From Erigeron canadensis (Eukaryota; Streptophyta; Magnoliopsida; Asterales; Asteraceae), in assembly GCF_010389155.1 (NCBI RefSeq), contig NC_057762.1:6745513-6809512 (forward strand): 64,000 nucleotides of DNA, given 5' to 3'. Of the stretch, positions 27,425-41,460 are shown one piece after another (position 1 is the stretch's first letter; the number at the start of each line of letters is the position of its first letter). The notes beneath the pieces were generated by a model. It did no database searches and was not told the origin of the DNA. It saw only the letters and a list, made by a program, of their open reading frames with translations. The translations under genes and the position numbers were made by a program.

Positions 27425-28426
27425 TTGAGTTTTGATGTGTTTAGTTTTTTGTCAAATATAAATAAACATGTTGAACCATCTACTTATAATGAGGCTGCCA
27501 AAAATCCTAAATGGATCGAGGCAATGAATCTTCAAATGGAAGCATTGTATAGGAATAATACATGGGTCTTGACTGATCTTCCTTTAGGAAAGGAACCCAT
27601 AGGGTGTAAATAGGTATATAAAATAAAATACAAGTTTTCTGGGGAAATTGAGAGATATAAAGCAAGATTAGTTGCTAAAGGATATAATCAAAAGGAAGGT
27701 ATAGATTATGAAAAGACTTTTTCACATGTTGTTAAAATGGTAACTGTTAGGTGTATTATAAATGTGGCTGTGCAAAATGGCTGGGATTTATACCAGTTAG
27801 ATATTAATAATGCATTTTTATATGGAGATTTGTATGAAGAAGTTTATATGACATTGCCTCCTGGTTATTTTTGTAAAGATGATAAAAGGGTTTGTAAACT
27901 TGTTAAGTCTCTTTATGGACTTAAGCATGCCCCTAGACAATGAAATCATAAGTTAACTAATGCCTTGATTGAATATGGATTCATTCAGAGTAAATGTGAT
28001 TATTCTTTGTTCACCAAAACCGATTCAAAGTTATTTATTGCCTTACTTGTTTATGTATATGACATTGTCATTATTGGGAATGACAATTCTGAAGTTGAAA
28101 AAATCAAAAGTTTTCTGAAAACTAAGTTTCTTATTAAAGACTTGGGAAAATTAAAATATTTTTTGGGAATTGAAGTAATTGATACCTCACAAGGGGTGTG
28201 TTTAACCCAAAGGAAGTATTGTATGGATCTTTTGTTTGAATATGGTATGCTTGGTGCCAAACCAATGAAAACTCCTATGGATATGAATCTTATTATCGCT
28301 GATAGATATGATGAAACTGATCCATTCATTGATAATATTACTTTGTATCAAAAAATCATTGGTAAGCTTATCTATCTTACTATTACCAGACTTAGGGTTA
28401 ATATTGTATATGGTGTATTATGTTAA
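27425..28426 (+). pseudogene. Copia 1 reverse transcriptase, inactive
   Basis: The RVT_2 domain is recognisable ([45 protein letters not shown]). Trp codons have become stops at 27611-27613 (TAG) and after APRQ (TGA). The catalytic YVDD reads YVYD at about 28051, so the first catalytic Asp is lost. The domain stops at the 3' deletion junction. Confidence 0.85.
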
Positions 28427-28853
28427 ATTTATCTAATATAAACTTAGGGTTAATATTGTATATGGTTCTTACTTCAAGGTTAAGAGTTTGTGCAGAAATA
28501 TAATTTTACATTCTTGAAGGATTGTTTCTGGACAAAGCTAAAGTTAAGGATAGAAGAAGTAAAGAAGGTTGAAACTGCTTGTATATATAGAAGATTATAA
28601 CCCTTTTTAGGGTTATCGATCATATTCTTTCACACATACATATTTGTTATTTTTCTCTATATTGATTATTCGATTTAGGGTTTCATTCCCTTTGTTCTTA
28701 TGTTTACGATTAGATTATCTTGATCTAATTCGTATTTTGATTGTAATAAATATACTTGTAAGTCGGGTAATCGGGCCGACTGATTTATTCATAATAATAT
28801 TAATCAACAATAATAATAATTGTTGAGTTTTATCTTAGATTCAAGTTCGTTCA
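28421..28853 (+). repeat. 3' LTR of copia element 1
   Basis: Same length as the 5' LTR, with scattered point differences, and followed by the target duplication TATTG at 28854-28858. Confidence 0.9.
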
Positions 28854-29204
28854 TATTGGGAGGAGACCGTTAATGATACATGTATGGACGAGAGTGTTAC
28901 TGATTATTGGACGAACGATGATAGAACGAAATGGACATGGGTGCGGTATATTCCATTTGCTTCATTGAAAAACACTTTATGGTGGGATCAAACATCAACT
29001 GCTATTCGCATTTGGTTTGAAGGACCCAAATCAAAGTATGTTACTATTGATGGGTGTGGATTAAAACTTATTCCAAAGAGAATTGTCACAGATTCCGCTT
29101 CCTCCTCTTCTGACGATGACGTTTCTAGTGATTATAAATGTGGATTGAATATCTTACATGATTCCAAGTCTGCTTTAAAGTGCTATATTGAATGTGTTAA
29201 TTAA

Positions 29205-31027
29205 ATTGAAGTAGCAAGTAAAGATGATGTAACCTTTTTATCTTTAGTTTGTATTGATTAAAATGAGACGTTGCAATGCACCTCGTGTCTGTCCTGATAC
29301 GGGATAAGCTACTTTTAATCTTACTTGGTAAAATATTTACGAGTACCATTTTTCATGTTTTTTGTGGTACATTTTTTTTTAACATGTGAGGTTAATTTAG
29401 TTGATTAAGGCAAACAAAAATTTTTTGAGTACCATTTTTCATGTTTTTTGTGGTATATTTTTTTTTAACATGTGAGGTTAATTTAGTTGATTAAGGCAAA
29501 CAAAATTTCATTCACGTGCTTGCAGGGTATCACAAGAACTTTACAATGCTTGCATACTAATGTAGTGTAGGTTCAGGCCCAATTTTAAAATTTCAAAGTC
29601 AAAACTTTATCAACTTTAAACATTAACATTATTATTTGTGTTATATAATAATTGATGAAAGTTATATAATGAAACACACATCTAAACACAGTTAATTCAT
29701 ATAACTTTTATAATACATTATATAACACAAACAAAAACACATATGGTCAAAATTCGTAAAGTTTAAAATTGAAAATATAAAAGTGAACAATTTTGGTAGG
29801 ATGGAGGGAGTATATGTAAAATGTGAATATGCAGTCTAGAAGTATAACATGGGAAAAAGACTTACACTTTCATTAAACTATTGATCCCACGATAATGCAG
29901 ACGAAACTTTCCTCTGCTTTTAATCCATAAGAAGCTCATCACCTTGATTGCTTTTGTTCAAGTTCCCCACAGATATAGACTTTGTTAAACACGTGCTTGT
30001 TTCTGACCCTCCAAATTACTCAAATTTATGAGCAAAAAAAATACATGGATAAGTTTCTTCCCGAGAAGGAAGAGGCTTTGTAGTCTACACCTACTAGAGA
30101 TCAAGTTTCAATGTTTTTGAGCTAGTGAGCATTAAATGAATAATGATATGCTGTCTCATACTGCAACCCGCATATTTGACAAGTAGTGGACGGGATAATT
30201 TACAAAGAATTAGAGTTTCTTATCTTAAATATGTTTACAAATTAGGAATACAAATGGTTTAGCTACTGCCATTTGCCGTTGTTTATGTTGCTCTACATTT
30301 TTGCAGTAATGTGAGCTTGTGGTTTACCTACTGCCATTTGCTGTTGATGTTGCTCTACATTTTTGCAGTATAGTGAGCTTGTGGTTTACTGGGCTGCTGA
30401 TGGGGTTTGGGCTATTTGGAAGTCTGTTGACATGTGAAGCCCAGTTCTGGGTTTGCTGGTGTTAGACTCTTTCTCGTCATGATTGGTGTTAGACTCTTTG
30501 ACGTCCAGTGCCTTAGTTGATGGTTTCCAAGTTCACGGGTGTTAGCCAATGTAGCAATGTACGTTCTGTTGTATAGTTTCGTTTTTCACTTACTGACAAA
30601 GCTGGTTTGCAAATTCTTCTGTTAGTAGAGTTTTACTTGTAATTATCTTTTTTTAGTTAAGACATATTTCTGCCTTCAAAAAGTTAAACAAGAAAGCAAT
30701 ATTATTGTCTGGTTATTAAAAAATTGATTAGGCAAAGTATCTCAATCAAACTATATGTCAAGATTAGACGTTAAGTTGTAATGTTTTGACTTTCCAAAGA
30801 AAGGAAAGAAAGCATATCTATTCTAATCAAGAGCCAAGTAAACTAAACACATCAAGTATGAGAAATAATCAACCAAAATGGACATATTTGACCATGTATT
30901 CATTTTCTTTTTCTATGCATGGACCATTTCCTACATTTTAGAAGACAACACAAGACAAATTTGCATATATATATCTAGTAGTATTAGTCTTGAATGAGAA
31001 CATATCAAACTTAATTTTTTTCCTTAG
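29205..31027. other. Intergenic DNA with tandem repeat; upstream of subtilase B
   Basis: No gene is seen. 29341-29505 holds an 86-base unit repeated twice. A GGATGGAGGGAGTA stretch at about 29800-29815 looks like the end of a Stowaway-type MITE, but no partner end was found. From about 30260 the DNA matches the region upstream of subtilase A. Here a unit of about 65 bases (ctactgccatttgc...) is tandemly duplicated at 30261-30388, while copy A has it once. No Helitron is present. Confidence 0.55.
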
Positions 31028-34536
<3,509 letters not shown>

Positions 34537-34772
34537 TACCTGTCAATCAGACGTTTGATTTAGTAAATGATATCTTCCCACATTAATCTTAATCTTGTCT
34601 TATATCGTGTTGGATATGCTATTTTGTTCAATTTGTCAGATAATCGATGAAATGTAATGAAACAAATTAAACTATAAATTTATTTCTATTGAATCAAATC
34701 AGTGTATACTTTAGTTGTTCAAAACAAATATAAGTTAGATTATCTTGATATATTTACCTAAATATTATATAT

Positions 34773-37198
34773 TCTATACTTTTAAAGCATAAACCTTTAG
34801 TTTATTTATAAATCTTTACCCCTTTATAAAGCAAAAGGCCTTTTTTATTTTTAGTAATTTCTGTCTTTAAATTACCAGAATTGTCCTTGACATCTATTTT
34901 AGTAAGTAACACTTTAAGCTCTTATCTTTTCTCTACTCCTTTATAAAGCAAAAGACCCTTTTTATTTTTAGTAATTTCTGTCTTTGAATTACTGATGTGT
35001 AATTTCGAGTCTTAAAATTTATAAACACGAATCACCTAGCGACCGACTACTACACACTTGCGGGCAGTGGACCCGTTTGTATGCAGTATAGTTAACTTGG
35101 TAAATCCGAGGTCGAACACAAGGACTTTGTAAAGCAATTGTTAAAAATAAAGTGATTCAAAAAATGGGGGTTTTTATGGCCAAGTTGCCACGTTGAAAAA
35201 GTTAGTAGAAAAGTCAGTAATCCTTCAAGATTAATCGAAAAGAGAATTTGGGTTGTAATTTATGACTCAAGAGATTTAAAAGTCATCCGTCTTGACCTCG
35301 CTCAACAACATGTTTGGATTGCACATTAATGAAGTTCAAATTCAAATTAAGTTGATGAAGATAATCGTGACAAAACAAAGACACAAACTGGTACCACCAA
35401 TGTTTTTAAAATCATTTAAATCACCTAATTAATCGGTTCCTTAGTAAAAGCTGGTACCACCAACGCTTAAAACAATTTCTGACGCAGACGGAAATTTAAG
35501 ATAACTAATTGATTCCGTTGATTCAAAGAATACCCGGAAAACAATTCTTCAAATTATCGTTGATTCAGATTGAATACCGATAATCTGGATTCTCACACTA
35601 AACACACATTGTGAATAGGGAAAAAATGAATTTTTGATTTATCATCAACTGATCATTTCCCCATGCCCAGATACATATAAATAAAGCTGCAAAATTCGAA
35701 TGGGCCCTAAAATACAAGTGGTCCGAAAGTTATAACCAAAAGAAAGTCTAAAAAAACCGAAAAAAATACAAAATGGTCCAAAACTCATAGAAAAAGGTCG
35801 TTTCGGGGCTCGAAGGTCGACCAAACCACCTTTGGTTGTTTGCAACTTTATGCGTCTCGTTTCTGCGGTCGTTTTGACTGGTCACAAGCCCAAAACGGAG
35901 CCTTCTAGCAAAAGTTATGCCCATTTTTGTAGTGGCCTCTTTTTGTCTTGATTTTCTAAAAATAAAAGGGTCTGGTCTTCAATGGTTGGGCTTGGGCCTG
36001 CATCAATTTTCCTAACCAACTAGTTTGTTTGACTATCGAATTAACAATTGTACCTATGTGAAGATAACGTGGTACCACCAACCGTTACACAACACGTTGA
36101 CAAAATAACTCCTTTTATTAAATGACATTCACTATCATACCATGAACTAGTGATAACTATTTATAGACAAACAATTAATAGAAAATCACATATATATTCA
36201 ACTAGTACCACTAACGAAGAACACATATGCCACCAACATCAAATAATAATTAATAAGGAATTAAATCATCAAGATCTCGACACAACGATAATTAAAATCA
36301 ACTTTGAATTATAAAATTGTGCAATCCTACATATTGAATCACAACATTAAGACGGATGATAGAGAATTTAGCTACTCATATTGAAATAAATAAAACAAAC
36401 AAGAATGGAAGAAATCATATTATATCAAACGATTGTAGAATATCCAGTATCAATGATGATTACAATCCAAAGCTGAAAAGATGTAAAACCCTAACAACTT
36501 GTTTGCTCCAAAGTGCTAAAAGCTATGAGAAGACTAAGAAAAATTATGCAAGAATTCGTCCTTGAATGCAAAACCCTAATCATCTATATATACAAAAAAA
36601 CGCGTGTAACGGCCATTAGTTGGCTAACTCCCGTTACGTTTGTACTATGCGTGTAACCCCCGTTTCTCAAGTAACGGTCGTTACTCTCCTTTGAAATTCT
36701 AACTGCCGTTATGTCAGTAACTGCAAGTTACAGGTGAAATCCAAAATCCACTATATAACGGTCGTTACCTTCTAGAATTCGTTTTCTTCGTCTTTCACTT
36801 GATTTCGACCGAATCCTTTTCCCGTTTCTTCCATATGTCATCAAAGTCAACCAATTCATTCGTTTAATCAATTTTCAACCTGAAAACACTTAACACAACC
36901 TCAAAGCATCGAAAGTTTGATATAAAATTATAGAAACAACGAATAATTGGTCCTAAAATCACGTGGGAAATGGTATAAAATATGACACATCAATTACCAT
37001 AATTGCTCTTGACATTTATTTTAATTTAACACTTTAAACCCTTATCTTTCTAAATATTTCACATCACCTTTACATCAACCTACACCATTTGAGACTTGAC
37101 ACCGCCACTACCAGAACTAATACCGTCACCGACAATATTAAACCGTCGTGCCCACTACCGCCGCCGCATTGCGCGGTTACCATGCTCGTTCATACTAA
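34773..37198 (+). mobile_element. Helitron-like element split by solo LTR
   Basis: The right end has the GC-rich terminal hairpin (gccgccgcattgcgcgg near 37160) and CTCG before T, like the three other Helitrons in the window. The left end (TCTATACTTTTAAAGCA) is a divergent match to the family start. A segment containing cctttataaagcaaaag occurs twice (about 34815-34900 and 34938-34990). The solo LTR at 34993-36992 interrupts it. Confidence 0.5.
34993..36992 (-). mobile_element. Solo LTR of Athila-type element, 2.0 kb
   Basis: It begins TGATGTGTAA and ends GACACATCA, with the exact target duplication ATTAC on both sides (34988-34992 and 36993-36997). Read on the minus strand it starts TGATGTGTC and carries the GGGTCCACTG region of the Athila LTR at 11852-13368. 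No coding sequence lies inside. The internal part of the original element was presumably lost by recombination between its two LTRs. A cassette of GTAACGGTCGTTAC-like palindromes lies at 36605-36775. Confidence 0.85.
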
Positions 37199-37900
37199 AA
37201 AGGATCAGAAAAACACATATAATATACAAAATAGTGTAACCATAAATATAATATGTAATATATAACCATTGTATCAAATTACAACAATCATAAGTTTGTG
37301 ACTCTCAATGACTCGGTCCAAGTTCACACAACGACTCGTAAGAGTTAGAAGAAAAACGAGTTATCTACGAGTCGACTCGTTTTGGGTGTAAATCGACTCG
37401 ACTCGTAACTTGTAAGAGTTTAAAAACATGATGGTTATATATTATATTTATTGCTACATTATTTTGTACGTTATCTATGTAATTTTGATCCTTTTATTGT
37501 ATATATTTGGAGATAAATTGCAAGTTTATGACTTAAACTTATTGAATATGTAATATTTTGATAAATTTATTAAGATAATGAACTTATATTTTGTTTATAA
37601 AAACGCCATAGATATATATCATAATATGTAATATTTAAAAATGTTTTCATTCTTACAAGTCGAGTCATGTTTCAAATAATGGGTCAAAAAATTATATTTT
37701 TAAATCGAATCAAAAGTTACGAAAGGAAAATTATGCAACTAGGCACCACATGGACGTGGACCTCATGATGTCTTGCAAATGTACTATTGTACTATAAAAT
37801 TAACTCAATTATTAAAATTCATTCTTCATGCTAAAATATGGATGTTGACCATTTGAACAAAGTCTCGTTAAAACCAATCAAAATTTACATTCAGCGAACA
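37199..37900. other. AT-rich intergenic DNA between two Helitrons
   Basis: No gene. Around 37310-37440 there is a cluster of ACTCGT/ACGAGT words (cgactcgtaagag, gagtcgactcgt), a local low-complexity repeat. Nothing else is recognised. Confidence 0.5.
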
Positions 37901-38175
37901 TCTATATCTATACTACTATATAAAACAAATTTCCTTTCCCTTTTAAGTAATTAAGAACCTGAAATGACCATATTACCCTTCTTATTTATTCACTAATTTA
38001 AACATCTTTACATATATACCTATAATACCCTTAAAAAAATAAACTACAACATAGATTCTCCAATCCTTAAATAACCATATTAACCCTTACCGCCGCACAT
38101 CATCGCCACAATTGCCGCAGCCACACCTTTGTCGTTACCACCATCACTGCTGCATCGCGCGGACACCCCGTCTCG
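37901..38175 (+). mobile_element. Short non-autonomous Helitron
   Basis: Starts TCTATATCTATACTAC, ends with a GC-rich block (ctgctgcatcgcgcgg) and TCTCG, between A and T. It is a 275-base deletion relative of the elements at 4411 and 59602. Confidence 0.7.
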
Positions 38176-38245
38176 TATCATTTTATACATTCTTACTTTT
38201 TCAGTTATATTAACTTAAATTATATATAAAATAAAGTAAAATATT

Positions 38246-38578
38246 CATTTGAAAACTAAATTTTTTTTGAAAACAAAAAACCTGGTCAAAACACACTATG
38301 ATCTGAATTTCATACAATGTGTTTTAATTGTGTTTTATAAAAAGTTAAAAACACAATGTGTATTTATTGTGTAATCTAAAAGCACATTGTGTTAAGTTTT
38401 AAATGACAGTGTGTTTTTGATAGCGCGTGAAAATTTGAAAACTGTTCTAACACACTATGATATGAACTTAACGCAATCTGTTTTCTAGAACCACATTAAA
38501 AACACATTTTGTTAAATTTATATCACAGTGTGTTTTGGCCAGTTTTTTAGCTTTAACGAAAATTTTAGTTTTCAAATG
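38246..38578. mobile_element. Foldback/MITE-like element, 333 bp
   Basis: The outer 15 bases (CATTTGAAAACTAAA) are exactly inverted at the right end, and similarity continues inward for about 50 bases, including aaacacactatgat against atcacagtgtgttt. The interior repeats ACACAATGTG-like words. A target duplication is not clear. Confidence 0.6.
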
Positions 38579-39689
38579 ATCACAATCCCATAAGATAAAA
38601 TGACATTTTGGTTTAGATTTTTTCAAATCTCTAAGTTGGAAACTTGTTCTTTCATATGATGATAAATAATATTGAATTTCATTTTTATTTTTATATATGA
38701 TGATAAATAAAAGTATTTTAATGTTTTTAATTAGTTTTGAACAAAGGAATGGTAATGATAAAAAAATATTTTTTACTATAATAAAAAATTGTTTAATTGA
38801 TATTAATGAAAGTGTAAAAGTTAACTTTAATTAGATAGAATAAATATAAAAGTGATAATTTAACTTTTAATAAATAATATTGATGGTTTAAGTTGTGAAT
38901 GAAGTGACCGGAAGTCCTTATAAAAGCAGTATCTTTACTTTTGGGTAAAGATAATACTGTTTACGTTTTATCTCTTCATACTCCTGTATGTAAAGATTGG
39001 GCCTTTTTGTTGTTGTTGTTGAATGGAGATGCGTTTACCAGCCATGATCCTCCATTTAAGATAGTTAATCGAACATAAAAATAAGGAAGGTGATATTCAT
39101 AGTACAAATTTTGATTTATTCATCATACTATACAATTTTTATAATAATATTGTACAAATCAATATAACACATTTAGACTATCAGGAGTAGTGAAAGGGGA
39201 GAACGTCCCTCATCCAACAAATAAATGTCATGTGACCTGCAAATATAGTAAAAGGGGCAAGTCTTTTAAAAACAAACGGGTAAGGGGCAAAATTACATTT
39301 GGAACGCCCTCAAAAACTGATGAGGGGCGTTCCCAATCATTTTTTAACAAGAGAATGACCTTTAATGGGTTACTCCTCACAGTTTTATAGTAAATATATA
39401 TAAGGTCCAAACCCCCCTCAAAATAATGGATCACACGAAACACGTGCAATGTGTATGTGTGGATATATGGCCAAAAATAATTTCAATGATAGCTTACTTC
39501 ATCACATTTCTTTTGTGTTTATACATACATATATTTTTATATTTTATTTTAATTTAATTAAAGTAAATATCAAATCCAATGAATTGCGTCCACGAGTACA
39601 AGTCCACTCAATAGACTGTAGAGAATCCACGCAAATCATATTAAAATAAGAAGCCATCAAGAAAGACAGATTCTTTATTAAGACAACTG
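38579..39689. other. AT-rich intergenic DNA
   Basis: No gene is supported; a 66-codon plus frame at 39190-39390 has no recognisable feature. A CT-rich stretch at 39690-39760 followed by AAG|GTACTC could be a non-coding first exon of the next gene. Confidence 0.45.
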
Positions 39690-41460
39690 TCTCTTTAAAT
39701 CCATTCATTTCATTTCATTCACATTTTCGGATCTTCTCTGCTCTTTAAAATTCAAACAAGGTACTCTTTACTTTTTTCTTTTGTGTTTCACATTTTCCAC
39801 ACTTACTTAAGCTCACAAATCATTTCGATTGAATTTATATATATATATATGTTTGATTTCAATTTGATGTTAATGTACTGTATGATTAAGGCTCGACTAT
39901 ATTATGTATATGTATACATATGTATGTGTATATATTAATTGTGATTAAGTGTGAACATAAAATTAACAATTTCTTGGGCCTCTCTACACCGTCGTGGTAG
40001 GGGTAAGTACACCGTCGTGGCAGGGGTAAGGCGGTCTACATCTTAACCTTCTCCATGCACCGTCGAGGTATTGGGACCCAAAACCCGTGGAAGACGACAT
40101 TGGGCATTACTTAGTTACTTTCTATAAAATTAACAATTTCTTATGGATTATGCTTGATTAAATAAGTAAAGTATCAAGTATGTAGTTTACTAACCTTTGT
40201 ATCAATTTACCAGATGAGCCGGTTGGTCTTAGATCAACCGGCATTGATTCCCCCCTTCACGGATGCTTTGTGGGACTCCTATGTAGGACTTTTGTTGAAA
40301 TAGGTCAGGGTTTCGAATCCGAGCTCACACCATAGGTTGGTACTCATAGAGAACAACACAGGTTGAACGATGCTTCGGCTGGTTCGTTAGGGAAGGGTCA
40401 GTTGGTGCCAAAAGGACACACGGGGTTTAGGGTTTTATTTGACGTTCCAAACCCCTTTGTTGGCTTTACAAAATGAAGTTCTTAGTATGGTTAAAGGGAA
40501 ATGGGGTCAGGATTTGGACCTCTTTGGCTCTTTGGTTTTATGCTGCATCCCACGCCACTAGGCTACCATTGCCAAATAATCATTTGAATTCATGTTATCA
40601 CAAGAACCTGACCGTATATGTGTGTGTGAGTGTTTGTGTGTGTGGGAAGGAGGAAACACCATACGTTAAGGCCTTAACCCGTGCTAAGCCACTTAAAAGA
40701 GGCTTTTTGCTGCACTTAAGGTGCATCAAAGAGTACAATATGATTTTTACTGTTTGATACTCCTACGGTTTACACTCACCTAACTAAAGAGTAAGTTAGG
40801 TACATCAAAGAGTAAAACTATGATTTTTACTATTTGAAACATCTATGGATACACTTTGATGTACCTGATTGCATATTTTTTTTGGGGTAAAAGGTTTTCA
40901 CCCTAGCAAACATTTATAAACATAACACAATATTTACACGAGGTTTATGGCAGATATACCAAAACATTTAAGCTGATGAGACTTATAGGGGTATGACATG
41001 TCATACTCAATACATGAAAATTTTCATATGGTTTTTTTATTGTTAGGCTTGGATGTATTGAGTAGGCATGTCATACCCCTATAGTCTCATTGTGATGCAC
41101 CTGAACTGAACTGAGTGATGCATCAAAGAGTTGCACATAAAGTCAGGTGCATCATAGTGTAACAAACATATAGGTGCATCAAGGTTCCAGGTCTATCAAC
41201 GTTAAATATCTTTCTCGAGTGAGGGCCGATGGGTCCAGGCAGGGAACACATAGAAGCACTAGGGCCCTTCCTACATTCCATAGAATGAGGCCTATTTGCA
41301 CATGGCTTGATGTTAGGAGGTCTGCGTGTGTTTACTTGTCACTTTGTCAGTCTTCTAATTGAATGCTTAGTAGTATGATGTTTTTTTGCAATTTGGTTAA
41401 TTTAGGAATCAATGGTTGCCTTATTCTAAAGGTGGTGTTTTCTATAGGCCAAAATATTAG
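39690..41460 (+). other. Possible 5' UTR exon and leader intron of the membrane protein gene
   Basis: The CT-rich stretch ending acaag|gtactc near 39760 could be a leader exon, and the acceptor could be the AG just before the ATG at 41461. This is inference; no protein code helps. The putative intron holds common plant dispersed repeats (ccgtcgtggtaggggtaag at about 39990-40040; a gtttcgaatccgagc B-box-like word at about 40311) and a foldback at 40975-41093. It also holds a duplicated segment containing catcaaagagta (about 40727-40775 and 40802-40845). Confidence 0.35.
40975..41093. mobile_element. Foldback element of about 120 bp
   Basis: The left arm 40975-41015 (gatgagacttataggggtatgacatg...) and right arm 41053-41093 are nearly perfect reverse complements over about 40 bases. 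They are separated by a short AT-rich loop, a MITE-type hairpin. No clear target duplication. Confidence 0.65.

Larger units (their letters stand above)
23516..28853 (+). mobile_element. Ty1/copia element 1, 5.3 kb, inserted in TNL exon
   Basis: Two 433-base LTRs, target duplication TATTG (23511-23515 and 28854-28858), Met-tRNA primer-binding site, then gag, protease, integrase and reverse transcriptase in the copia order. The 3' part of pol, the RNase H and a normal polypurine tract are missing: after the LTITR motif at 28390 the sequence goes almost straight into the 3' LTR through a short LTR-like stretch (28390-28420). Several nonsense changes make it non-autonomous. Confidence 0.92.
23252..29204 (+). 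pseudogene. TIR-NBS-LRR C-terminal (C-JID-like) exon fragment, split by copia insertion
   Basis: Two parts: 23252-23515 and 28859-29204. The first follows an AG acceptor (ttattttattag-like, ending 23251) and encodes GLDIPRWFEHR, NWYNHYSGFLFCTV, typical of the post-LRR C-JID domain of TNL immune receptors. The second encodes YIPFASL and WWDQTS. The five bases TATTG are duplicated on either side of the copia element. Counting TATTG once puts the two parts in one open frame (HDYVVYWEETVNDT across the join) ending TAA at 29204. No TIR, NBS or LRR exons are found; Athila sequence lies directly upstream. It is probably a truncated relic. Confidence 0.72.

Noticed and set aside
29800..29815. Complete Stowaway MITE
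   Set aside because: Only one terminal-like GGATGGAGGGAGTA was seen; no partner end or TA duplication was found.
40205..40450. Second SINE
   Set aside because: A B-box-like word is present, but no poly-A tail or target duplication could be seen.
41174..41362. 62-codon frame as a small gene upstream of the membrane protein
   Set aside because: No family features and it lies within a likely leader intron full of repeats.
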